From JBBFMJ01 sp037441225 (GTDB lineage: Bacteria; Acidobacteriota; Thermoanaerobaculia; UBA2201): DNA of 31,049 nt. The stretch is from contig JBBISU010000036.1 in assembly GCA_037441225.1 (NCBI GenBank), positions 1 to 31,049 on the forward strand, given 5' to 3'. The translations under genes and the position numbers were made by a program. This document shows positions 15,989 through 23,287 of the stretch, piece by piece; position 1 is the stretch's first letter; each line of letters begins with the position of its first letter. The notes below the pieces were generated by a model that ran no database searches, was not told where the DNA came from, and worked only from the letters and a program-made list of their open reading frames with translations.

Positions 15989-17959
15989 TTAAAAAGAGTC
16001 CAGGATCTCTTTTACATTTTTACTTTCAGGATGGTTTGGGAATCTTTGTAAAAATAAATTAAAGTAATTTTTTGCCTTTTCTATGTTTTCAAAATCATTT
16101 AAATAAATTGAAGCAACTATTAAATAGGTATCTGGAAAATTTTGATTTATTCTCAATGCCTCTTCAAAATTTTTTAATGCTAATTCTTTCTTTCCTAATC
16201 TATAATAACTCTGAGCTAAATTAAACTTTGCGTCAAAGTAATCTGGATCATATTTTAAAGAATTTTCAAATAAATAAACTGCCTTTTCAAAATCTGAAAT
16301 TTTAGCATAAATCAAACCTTCAAAAAAATAAAGGTTTGCTTCTTTTTTAACATTTTCTTTTGCCTCATCAATTATCTCCTTTGCCTTTTTTATATCATTT
16401 TTTTGAAGATAAATCCTGATTAAATAATAGTATGGTTCCGAAAAAGATGGGAGTAATTCTTTTATCTTTAAAAACTCTTCTTCTGCACCCTTTAAATTAT
16501 TCTTTTCATAATAAATTGTTCCAAGATTAAACCTTGAATGGACATAATTTGGGTTTAAAGTTTTTGCTCTTTTAAAAATTTCAAGGGCACCATCTAAATC
16601 CCTTTCTTCCCTTAAGAGAGTTCCATATTGAATTAAGGCAGGATAATTTTCTGGGTTTTCTTTTAAAATTTTTTTAAAAATTTCCTTTGCTTTTTCAGAA
16701 TTTCTTTCTTCTGACAATTTCTTCCCTTCTTCCAGTGCTTTTACAACCCATATCAAATCCTTTGGGTCTTTTTGAGATGGTTTTGAACCAGAAAAATAGC
16801 CAAGGGATTCTAATTTCTTTGTTTCTTCAATTGACAAGAATGAATTTTCTTCTCTTTCATATTTTATTGTATATTCTTTCTTTAAAATTTCAAAAAGTTC
16901 TTTTCCTTTTTTCCTTTCTTTTTCAATTAAATTATTTTCTTCTTTTGAATCCTTTTCTAAATCATAAATTTCTTTTTTTGGAAGATAAATAAATTTATAC
17001 TTCCCATCAAAAATTGAAAAAGGGGTTGCCCATCCAAAACTTTCAGAAGGAAGAAAACTTTCAAAATAAAAATTCCTTTTCTCTATTTTTCCAAATAAAG
17101 AAATCCCATCTATATTTTTTGGAACTGGAAGTTTTAAAAAATCAAGGATTGTTGGGAAAATATCAATCAAAGAGACATTTTCATAAATTTTTTTTCCCAT
17201 ATTTTCTTTTGTATTTTTTATAATCAAAGGAACTCTTAAAACACAATCATATAAAAAAACTCCATGGGTTTCTTCCTTATGTTCACCCAATGCTTCTCCA
17301 TGATCTCCTGCAATGATTATTAAGCCACTCCTTTCTTTTAAAAACTCTTCCACAACTTTTTTAACATATAAATCCATATAATAAATCTCTTTTTCATAAT
17401 TTGAAAAACCTTCAGGTGCCTCCAGATGATTTAAATATGGGAAGTGGGGATCAAAGAAGTGAACCCATAAAAATATTTTTTTATCCTTATTATTTTTTAA
17501 AAAATCAATTGCCTTTTTTGCTGTCTCTTCTGCTCTCCTTTCTTCCATCTCAAAGTCCTTTTTATCATAATTTTCTGACAAATTATCATCATACAAATCA
17601 AAGCCCTTTGATAAATTGTAAGATTTGTTTAAAACAAAAGAAGAGACAAAAGCAGCTGTTTTAAAGCCCTTTTCTTTTAAAATTTCTTGAATTGTTTTAA
17701 TATTATCACTTAATTTGTAAGAACTATTATTTCTAACTTTATGGTTTTTTGGATAAAGCCCAGTCAAAATTGTTGTATGGGCTGGAAGAGTCAAGGGGAC
17801 AGGTGTTCTGCAATTTTCAAAGGTTAAACAATTTTTTGAAAAATTATATAAAAAAGGTGAAAATTTTTCATTTATGTGATCCTTTCTTGTAGTATCCAGA
17901 GTTATTAGTAAAACATTCTCAAAAGAAAAAATAATTGAAAAAATAAGTGAAAATAACAT
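15989..17959 (-). CDS. Exported sulfatase-fold (alkaline phosphatase superfamily) hydrolase with TPR domain
   Basis: A 656-residue protein. A short signal peptide (about 1-13) is followed by a sulfatase-fold catalytic domain (about 14-370) and about six TPR units (about 400-650). Metal ligands are visible: LLITLDTTRKDH, HFFDPHFPY and AGDHGEALGEHKEETHG. The position that in true sulfatases reads C/S-x-P-x-R (the formylglycine motif) reads TLPAH here, before TTILTGLYP. The nucleophile is therefore probably Thr, as in phosphatases and phosphoethanolamine transferases. A phosphodiester or phosphotransfer role fits better than sulfate ester cleavage (inference). The TPR half suggests a scaffold in the periplasm. 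Related to the gene at 28752. Confidence 0.82.
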   Translation of the reverse strand: MLFSLIFSIIFSFENVLLITLDTTRKDHINEKFSPFLYNFSKNCLTFENCRTPVPLTLPAHTTILTGLYPKNHKVRNNSSYKLSDNIKTIQEILKEKGFKTAAFVSSFVLNKSYNLSKGFDLYDDNLSENYDKKDFEMEERRAEETAKKAIDFLKNNKDKKIFLWVHFFDPHFPYLNHLEAPEGFSNYEKEIYYMDLYVKKVVEEFLKERSGLIIIAGDHGEALGEHKEETHGVFLYDCVLRVPLIIKNTKENMGKKIYENVSLIDIFPTILDFLKLPVPKNIDGISLFGKIEKRNFYFESFLPSESFGWATPFSIFDGKYKFIYLPKKEIYDLEKDSKEENNLIEKERKKGKELFEILKKEYTIKYEREENSFLSIEETKKLESLGYFSGSKPSQKDPKDLIWVVKALEEGKKLSEERNSEKAKEIFKKILKENPENYPALIQYGTLLREERDLDGALEIFKRAKTLNPNYVHSRFNLGTIYYEKNNLKGAEEEFLKIKELLPSFSEPYYYLIRIYLQKNDIKKAKEIIDEAKENVKKEANLYFFEGLIYAKISDFEKAVYLFENSLKYDPDYFDAKFNLAQSYYRLGKKELALKNFEEALRINQNFPDTYLIVASIYLNDFENIEKAKNYFNLFLQRFPNHPESKNVKEILDSF

Positions 17960-17969
17960 AATTCAAATA

Positions 17970-17978
17970 ATTTTAACA
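17970..17978 (-). promoter_or_regulatory. Extended -10 promoter of the sulfatase-fold gene
   Basis: The minus strand reads TGTTAAAAT, with the hexamer ending ten bases before the ATG. The predicted leader is about four bases, with no SD. Confidence 0.5.
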
Positions 17979-17984
17979 TAAATT

Positions 17985-17993
17985 TGATATAAT
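17985..17993 (+). promoter_or_regulatory. Extended consensus -10 promoter of the HD-obg-nadD-rsfS operon, predicted leaderless
   Basis: TGATATAAT contains a perfect TATAAT (17988-17993) and ends six bases before the ATG at 18000. Transcription should begin on the start codon itself. Confidence 0.6.
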
Positions 17994-17999
17994 AAAATA

Positions 18000-19205
18000 A
18001 TGGAAAAACTTTATTACATAAGGGATCCTATCCATGGATATATTACTTTAAATCAATTGGAATATGAAATAATTAACACAGAGGCATTTCAAAGATTAAG
18101 GCATATAAGGCAGTTGGGCTTAACTGACCTGGTCTACCCTGGTGCAACCCATAACAGATTTTCCCATTCCTTAGGTGTTATGCATCTGGCTGAAAGGGTT
18201 TTAAGACAAATCTTTTCAAAGGTAGAAATTTTAAATTTTTCTCAAAATAAAAAAGAGCAAATAATAAGAGTTATGCGACTTGCAGCTCTTTTGCATGATT
18301 TGGGACATCCTCCTTTCAGCCATGCCCTTGAAAATTTTTTTGAAGAAAATTTAAACCACGAAGATATGACAAAAAAGATAATTGAGGAAACTGAAATTGG
18401 AGAAATAATTTTAAAAAATGGAAAAAGATTTGAGATTTCCCTTTTGGATATTTTAAATTTGATTTCTTCAACGCCTTCAAAGGAAATCTCTTTTTTAAAA
18501 GAACTTTTATCTTCAGAAGTTGATATAGACAAAATGGACTATTTGATGAGGGATTCGCTTTATTGTGGAGTAAGGTATGGAATCTTTGATCTGGAAAGAT
18601 TGATTTACACCGTAACTTTAATTCCAAAAGATGGAAATTTTTATTTAGGTGTTGAAGAAAATGGGCTCCATTCCTTAGAAGCTTTTGTTTTGGCAAGGTA
18701 TTATATGTTTTCTCAGGTCTATTTTAACCCTACCTCAAAGGTTCTGGAATTGCATTTAAGCAATTTTTTCAATGATAAAAAAATATACTGGCCCTCTGAT
18801 GTAAAAAAATTCATATCTTTTGATGATAATTGGGTTTTTTTTGTTTTAAAAGAAAATAAAGACCACCCAGATGCAAAAGCAGTTTTAACACATAAGCATT
18901 ATCCTTTAATCTATGAAACACAGGAACATATGGAAGAAGCGGAAGAAAAAAATTTTATAAATTTAATTGAGAGGTTCCAAAGGGAAAATCCAGATTTGAA
19001 AATTTTTGTCTCTCTTGCTACAAAGGATCCCCATCATTTTTCAAAATCAAATATTTATTTAAAAGAGCCCTCTGGAAAAATATCAAATGTTGAAAAAAAA
19101 TCTTCCTTTTTAAGTCATTTAAAAAAGATAAATCAATTTAGGGTCTATTCATTAGAAGAAAATGCAAAAAAAGTAAAAAAATGGTTTGAGGAAAATGTTC
19201 ATTGA
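18000..19205 (+). CDS. HD-domain phosphohydrolase (SAMHD1/dGTPase-like)
   Basis: A 401-residue HD superfamily protein. The metal-binding H...HD...D set is present: GATHNRFSHSLGVMHLA (about 48-64), LLHDLGHPPFSHALE (about 97-111) and DIDKMDYLMRDSLYCG (about 176-191). The opening YIRDPIHGYITL and AFQRLRHIRQLG are typical of the YdhJ/SAMHD1-like group, whose known members hydrolyse dNTPs or other nucleotides. The actual substrate is unknown. It heads the operon with obg, nadD and rsfS. Its stop overlaps the obg start by 11 bases. Confidence 0.87.
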   Translation: MEKLYYIRDPIHGYITLNQLEYEIINTEAFQRLRHIRQLGLTDLVYPGATHNRFSHSLGVMHLAERVLRQIFSKVEILNFSQNKKEQIIRVMRLAALLHDLGHPPFSHALENFFEENLNHEDMTKKIIEETEIGEIILKNGKRFEISLLDILNLISSTPSKEISFLKELLSSEVDIDKMDYLMRDSLYCGVRYGIFDLERLIYTVTLIPKDGNFYLGVEENGLHSLEAFVLARYYMFSQVYFNPTSKVLELHLSNFFNDKKIYWPSDVKKFISFDDNWVFFVLKENKDHPDAKAVLTHKHYPLIYETQEHMEEAEEKNFINLIERFQRENPDLKIFVSLATKDPHHFSKSNIYLKEPSGKISNVEKKSSFLSHLKKINQFRVYSLEENAKKVKKWFEENVH

Positions 19206-20184
19206 TGAAGCAATAATTTATGTGGAAGGTGGAAAAGGAGGAAATGGTTGTGTTGCTTTTGAAAGGCAAAAATATAGGCCAAAGGGGGGACCTTCTGGTG
19301 GAGACGGGGGTGATGGTGGTTCTGTTTATCTTAAAGCAACCTCCAGATACAATACTTTGTACCATTTTAAAAAATATCCTCACCATAAGGCAGAAAAAGG
19401 GAAAAATGGTGAAGGAAGCAATAAAAAAGGGGCAAAGGGAAAGGATTTAATATTGGAAGTTCCAATTGGTTCAGTTGTTTATGATTTGGAAAAAAATGAA
19501 ATAATTTGTGAACTTTTAAAAGAAGGAGATAAAATTTTAATTGCAAAAGGAGGAAAAGGTGGGAGGGGAAATGCTTCCTTCAAAAGCCCAAAAAACCAAG
19601 CACCAAGGTTTGCAGAAACAGGAAAAGAAGGAGAAAAAATAACAATAAAATTAGAACTTAAAATTCTTTCAAATGTAGGAATTATTGGAAAGCCAAATGC
19701 TGGAAAATCGACCCTTTTATCTGTAATAACAAAGGCACATCCAAAGATTGCTCCTTATCCTTTTACAACCCTTGTGCCTTATTTAGGAATTGTAAAACTT
19801 GATATGGAAAGAACCTTTGTATGTGCAGAAATACCAGGACTTATAAAAGAAGCACATTTAGGAAAAGGGCTGGGAATAAATTTTTTAAAACATATAGAAA
19901 GATGCCAAGTTCTATGCCATTTAATTGATTCAAATGAAGAAGACCTTAAAGAAAATTTTTTGGAAATTGAAAATGAATTAAAACAATATGACAAAAAATT
20001 GCTAAAAAAGAAAAGATTGGTGGTTTTGACAAAGATTGATACAAAACCAGAAGATAAAAAGGTTAAAAATTTTGAAAATTTTATAAAAAGGAAAAGATTA
20101 AAATTCCATAAGATTTCTGCTGTGACAGGTGAAGGAATTGAAAAATTAAAAAATTTTTTATGGGAAATGATAAATGAAAAATAA
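19195..20184 (+). CDS. obg: Obg/CgtA GTPase
   Basis: A 329-residue GTPase that binds the 50S subunit in late assembly. The N-terminal glycine-rich Obg fold (about 1-155) carries EGGKGGNGCVAFERQK, GGPSGGDGGDGGSVY and GGKGGRGNASF. The G domain follows: G1 GKPNAGKST, G3 EIPGLI, G4 TKID, G5 SAVTGEG. Two substitutions stand out: Obg normally has D-x-P-G in G3 and NKxD in G4. No C-terminal OCT domain is present, as in many Obg proteins. I choose ATG 19195, which has GAGG just upstream and begins MFIDEAIIYVEGG, over an in-frame TTG nine bases earlier. It overlaps nadD by 11 bases. Confidence 0.95.
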   Translation: MFIDEAIIYVEGGKGGNGCVAFERQKYRPKGGPSGGDGGDGGSVYLKATSRYNTLYHFKKYPHHKAEKGKNGEGSNKKGAKGKDLILEVPIGSVVYDLEKNEIICELLKEGDKILIAKGGKGGRGNASFKSPKNQAPRFAETGKEGEKITIKLELKILSNVGIIGKPNAGKSTLLSVITKAHPKIAPYPFTTLVPYLGIVKLDMERTFVCAEIPGLIKEAHLGKGLGINFLKHIERCQVLCHLIDSNEEDLKENFLEIENELKQYDKKLLKKKRLVVLTKIDTKPEDKKVKNFENFIKRKRLKFHKISAVTGEGIEKLKNFLWEMINEK

Positions 20185-20788
20185 AGTTGGGATTTTTGGT
20201 GGCTCCTTTGACCCAATCCATTGGGGACATATAAAGCCAGTTTTATCAGCATTAAAGCACTTTAAACTTTCTTATGTAATTTACCTGCCTGCTTCAATAC
20301 CACCCCATAAATTAAACTTAAAATTAGAGGACTCTTATCATAGGATGGCAATGCTTTCAATTGCTTTACAAAATTATAAAAATTTTAAAATTTCCACTTA
20401 TGACCTTTTAAATCCTGGTTCTAAAACTTTCAATTCCTTAATGTATTTTAAAAGTTTTTTAAAAGAAGAAATATTTTTTATCCTTGGTTCTGATTCACTT
20501 TTAGATTTTAAAAACTGGTATAAGCCAGAAGAAATATTAAAAATTGTAAATTTAATTGTATTAAAAAGACCTGATTTTGAAATTGAAAAAATAAAAAATA
20601 AGTTACCAAGTTATCTTTTAGAAAAAATAAATTTATCAATTTTTACTTTTTCCCATCCTGCCTATTCAATTTCAGGTACAAATATAAGGGATAGAATTAA
20701 AAATAATTTAAGTTTAAATGGTATGTTACCAAAAAATGTTTTAAACTATATTTTGAAACATAATTTGTATAAGGAGGTTAAATATTAA
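20174..20788 (+). CDS. nadD: Nicotinate-nucleotide adenylyltransferase
   Basis: A 204-residue nucleotidyltransferase that converts nicotinate mononucleotide and ATP to deamido-NAD in NAD synthesis. The signature GIFGGSFDPIHWGHIKP (about 6-22) contains the H-x-G-H-like HWGH motif. YLPASIPPHK follows, and the C-terminal SGTNIRDRI (family: S-T-x-I-R) binds ATP phosphates. ILGSDSLLDFKNWYKPEEI matches the family's GxDxxxxxxxWxxxxxI pattern. Part of the conserved obg-nadD-rsfS cluster. A perfect AAGGAGG for the next gene lies inside its 3' end. Confidence 0.95.
   Translation: MKNKVGIFGGSFDPIHWGHIKPVLSALKHFKLSYVIYLPASIPPHKLNLKLEDSYHRMAMLSIALQNYKNFKISTYDLLNPGSKTFNSLMYFKSFLKEEIFFILGSDSLLDFKNWYKPEEILKIVNLIVLKRPDFEIEKIKNKLPSYLLEKINLSIFTFSHPAYSISGTNIRDRIKNNLSLNGMLPKNVLNYILKHNLYKEVKY
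20771..20786 (+). promoter_or_regulatory. SD plus ATT start codon of rsfS
   Basis: AAGGAGG (20771-20777) is the strongest SD possible and sits within the nadD 3' end. Six bases later comes ATT (20784-20786), in frame with rsfS and overlapping the nadD TAA as ATTAA. The next in-frame candidates, TTG 20802 and ATG 20820, are 24 and 42 bases from this SD and have none of their own. Confidence 0.6.
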
Positions 20789-21137
20789 AACAGATACTCT
20801 TTTGAAGAAAATTTACAGGATAATGGACAAGAAAAAAGCAGAAAATATAATGATATTAAATTTAAAAGAAATCTGCTTTTTTACTGATTATTTTATAATT
20901 TGCACAACAAATTCGCAAAAACAAGCTCAAGCAATAACAGAAGAAATTGAAATTTCTTTAAAAAAACATAAGTTATATCCAAAAGGGATAGAAGGACTTG
21001 CATTAGGCGAATGGGTTCTTATGGACTATATTGACTTTATTGTCCATATTTTTAATCCAGAGACAAGGGGGCATTATTCTTTGGAAAAGTTATGGGGTGA
21101 TGCAAAAGATGAAACATCAAAATTTAAGAAAAAATGA
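20784..21137 (+). CDS. rsfS: Ribosomal silencing factor RsfS, probable ATT start
   Basis: A 117-residue protein that binds uL14 and blocks 30S-50S joining when nutrients are short. Family landmarks are KKAENIMILNLKEICFFTDYFIICT (in outline, near the N-terminus), GEWVLMDYIDFIVHIF, and RGHYSLEKLWGDA. Starting at ATT 20784 gives MKTDTLLKKIYRIMDKKKAE, which restores the first helix expected in RsfS (LLxxIxxxLxxKKAExI). TTG 20802 would cut that helix and has no SD. It lies between nadD and a sigma54 activator gene that overlaps its end by 29 bases. Confidence 0.88.
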   Translation: MKTDTLLKKIYRIMDKKKAENIMILNLKEICFFTDYFIICTTNSQKQAQAITEEIEISLKKHKLYPKGIEGLALGEWVLMDYIDFIVHIFNPETRGHYSLEKLWGDAKDETSKFKKK

Positions 21138-22068
21138 TTTTTTAAGAGAATTCCCAACTAAAAATAAAGAATTTAGAGAAATCTTAGAAAAAATATATAA
21201 AATTGTTAATTTAAATACCACTGTGCTACTCATAGGCGAGAGTGGTGTTGGAAAAGATAAAATTGCTGAAGCAATTCACAAATACAGTTATAGAGCAGAT
21301 AGGAATTTTATAAAAATTGAATGTGCAAATATCCCAAAAGACCTTTTTGAATCAGAACTTTTTGGTTATGAAAAGGGCGCTTTTACAGATGCAAGAGAGA
21401 GAAAAAAAGGGCGTATAGAACTTGCCCAAGAGGGAACTCTATATTTAGATGAAATTTCATCCCTTCCAATTCCTGTTCAAGCAAAAATTTTAAGGGTCTT
21501 AGAAGAAAAAAGTTTTACAAGATTGGGTGGCTATGAAACAATAAATATTTCAGTAAGGTTTATCTGCTCTACAAGTTTGGATTTGCATAAATTAGTGGAA
21601 GAAAATAAATTTAGACAAGATCTTTTTTATAGAATTAATGTTTTAAGTTTTAAAATACCACCTTTGAGGGAAAGGCGAGATGATATACCCCATCTGGCAT
21701 CAAGTTTTTTAAAAGAATTCTCAAAGATTTACAATAAACCAATTCAATCTTTAACTTACGAAGCTCTTTCACTTCTTCTAAATAAAAAATGGTTGGGAAA
21801 TATAAGAGAGTTAAGAAACACAATTGAAAGAGCAGTTATAATGTGTGATGATGTAAAGATAAAACCAGAAGACATTCCAACAGATATCTTAATTGAAAGG
21901 GATTTTTTAAAAGAATCTTCAAAGATACTATTAACACTGGAGGAAATGGAAAAAGAATACATAAAAGAAATAATCAATATTTTCCACAATAACAATACAA
22001 AGGCAGCAAAAGCCCTTGGAATAAGCAGAAAAACCCTAATACTGAAAAGAAAAAAATTTGGAATTTAA
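21109..22068 (+). CDS. Sigma54-dependent transcription activator without sensory domain
   Basis: A 319-residue bacterial enhancer-binding protein. The AAA+ domain (about 15-240) has Walker A GESGVGKDK, the sigma54-contact loop GAFTDA (consensus GAFTGA), Walker B LYLDEISSLP, and the arginine-finger region FRQDLFYRINVLSF followed by PPLRERRDDIPHLA. The Fis-type helix-turn-helix is at the C-terminus (NNTKAAKALGISRKTLILKRKKFG). Only about 15-20 residues precede the AAA+ core, so there is no receiver, GAF or PAS domain, as in PspF. I choose ATG 21109 because a GGGGTG lies 10 bases upstream; upstream in-frame starts have nothing better. It overlaps rsfS by 29 bases. Confidence 0.88.
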   Translation: MKHQNLRKNDFLREFPTKNKEFREILEKIYKIVNLNTTVLLIGESGVGKDKIAEAIHKYSYRADRNFIKIECANIPKDLFESELFGYEKGAFTDARERKKGRIELAQEGTLYLDEISSLPIPVQAKILRVLEEKSFTRLGGYETINISVRFICSTSLDLHKLVEENKFRQDLFYRINVLSFKIPPLRERRDDIPHLASSFLKEFSKIYNKPIQSLTYEALSLLLNKKWLGNIRELRNTIERAVIMCDDVKIKPEDIPTDILIERDFLKESSKILLTLEEMEKEYIKEIINIFHNNNTKAAKALGISRKTLILKRKKFGI

Positions 22069-22081
22069 AAGGGGATAAAAA

Positions 22082-22092
22082 TGTTATATAAT
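22082..22092 (+). promoter_or_regulatory. -10 promoter of the zinc protein-hemB-hemL unit, predicted leaderless
   Basis: TGTTATATAAT with a perfect TATAAT at 22087-22092 ends eight bases before the ATG at 22101. No SD lies between the box and the start codon. Confidence 0.55.
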
Positions 22093-22100
22093 ATAAATCT

Positions 22101-22286
22101 ATGACAGATGAAATATGTTCAATTTGTGGTAAAGAAAAGTATTCCTTTGTAATGAAGACCTGTCCTATGTGTAAAAGGAGGTTCTGTGATGAATGTGAGT
22201 ACAGGATGGGAGGGGGTGTCTTTTGTTCAAAGGAATGTGCAAATTTATTTTATTTTTCAGGTGAAGATGGATATGATGAAACATAA
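22101..22286 (+). CDS. Eight-cysteine zinc-binding mini-protein
   Basis: A 61-residue protein that is almost wholly a zinc domain. Cysteines at 6, 9, 21, 24, 29, 32, 42 and 46 form four pairs (CSIC, CPMC, CDEC, CSKEC). The order C-x2-C-x11-C-x2-C-x4-C-x2-C-x9-C-x3-C suits a two-zinc cross-brace or treble-clef fold like RING, FYVE or HIT fingers. I do not recognise the family. The acidic tail is SGEDGYDET. It is the first gene before hemB (12-base gap) and has its own promoter. It might be a protein-protein adaptor or zinc chaperone; HemB is often a zinc enzyme, but that link is speculation. Confidence 0.7.
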   Translation: MTDEICSICGKEKYSFVMKTCPMCKRRFCDECEYRMGGGVFCSKECANLFYFSGEDGYDET

Positions 22287-22298
22287 AAGGAGGATTTT

Positions 22299-23285
22299 AT
22301 GTCATTTCCCTATGTAAGATTGAGACGCCTAAGGCAAAATAATTTATTAAGAGAAATGGTAAAAGAAACAGAGATTTCAATTAAGGACTTAATTTATCCA
22401 TTATTTGTTGTAGAAGGTTCAAATATAAGAAAAGAAGTTCCTTCAATGCCTGGGATTTACAATTTATCAATTGATGGTGTTATAAAAGAATGCAGGGAAC
22501 TGGAAGAGTTAGGGATACCTGCAATTATTTTATTTGGAATACCTGATAAAAAGGATGAAATTGGCTCCTCTGCTTATGATCCAAATGGAATTATTCAAAA
22601 AGCAGTTAGAGAAATTAAAAAAGAAAAAATAAATTTGATTGTAATAACAGATGTTTGTTTTTGTGAATATACAAGCCATGGACATTGTGGAATTTTAAGA
22701 GAAGGAAAATATGGTTTGGAAGTTGATAATGATAAGACATTAGAAATACTGGTAAAAGAAGCACTGTCTCATGCAGAAGCAGGGGCAGACATTGTTGCAC
22801 CTTCTGATATGATGGATGGAAGGGTTTTAGCAATAAGGGAAGCCCTTGATGAAAATGGCTTTTCTTCTATTCCAATTTTAGCATATTCAGCAAAATTTGC
22901 TTCTGCCTTTTATGGACCTTTTAGAGAAGCAGCTCAATCAGCTCCTTCCTTTGGAGACAGAAAGGGCTACCAGATGGATCCAGCAAATGGAAATGAAGCA
23001 TTAAGGGAAGTTGAATTAGATATTGAAGAAGGGGCAGATATAGTTATGGTAAAACCAGCTTTATCTTATATGGATATAATTTGGAGGGTAAAGGAAAGGT
23101 TTGGTGTACCTGTTGCTTGTTATAATGTTTCTGGTGAATATTCTATGGTAAAAGCTGCTTCTTCCTTAGGCTATATTGATGAAAAAAAGATTGTTATGGA
23201 AATACTTTTATCTATGAAAAGAGCTGGAGCTGATTTAATTTTGACTTATTTTGCAAAAGATGTAGCAAAATATTTAAAGGATTAG
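22299..23285 (+). CDS. hemB: Delta-aminolevulinic acid dehydratase (porphobilinogen synthase)
   Basis: A 328-residue enzyme that condenses two 5-aminolevulinates to porphobilinogen. The cysteine-rich zinc site DVCFCEYTSHGHCG (about 119-132) marks the zinc-dependent type. The two active-site lysines lie in AYSAKFASAFYGPFRE (about 195-210) and VMVKPALSYMD (about 247-257). PSFGDRKGYQMDPAN is the conserved allosteric and substrate region. A strong AAAGGAGG lies 5-6 bases before the ATG. It is followed two bases later by hemL, so both supply early tetrapyrrole synthesis. Confidence 0.97.
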   Translation: MSFPYVRLRRLRQNNLLREMVKETEISIKDLIYPLFVVEGSNIRKEVPSMPGIYNLSIDGVIKECRELEELGIPAIILFGIPDKKDEIGSSAYDPNGIIQKAVREIKKEKINLIVITDVCFCEYTSHGHCGILREGKYGLEVDNDKTLEILVKEALSHAEAGADIVAPSDMMDGRVLAIREALDENGFSSIPILAYSAKFASAFYGPFREAAQSAPSFGDRKGYQMDPANGNEALREVELDIEEGADIVMVKPALSYMDIIWRVKERFGVPVACYNVSGEYSMVKAASSLGYIDEKKIVMEILLSMKRAGADLILTYFAKDVAKYLKD

Positions 23286-23287
23286 GT

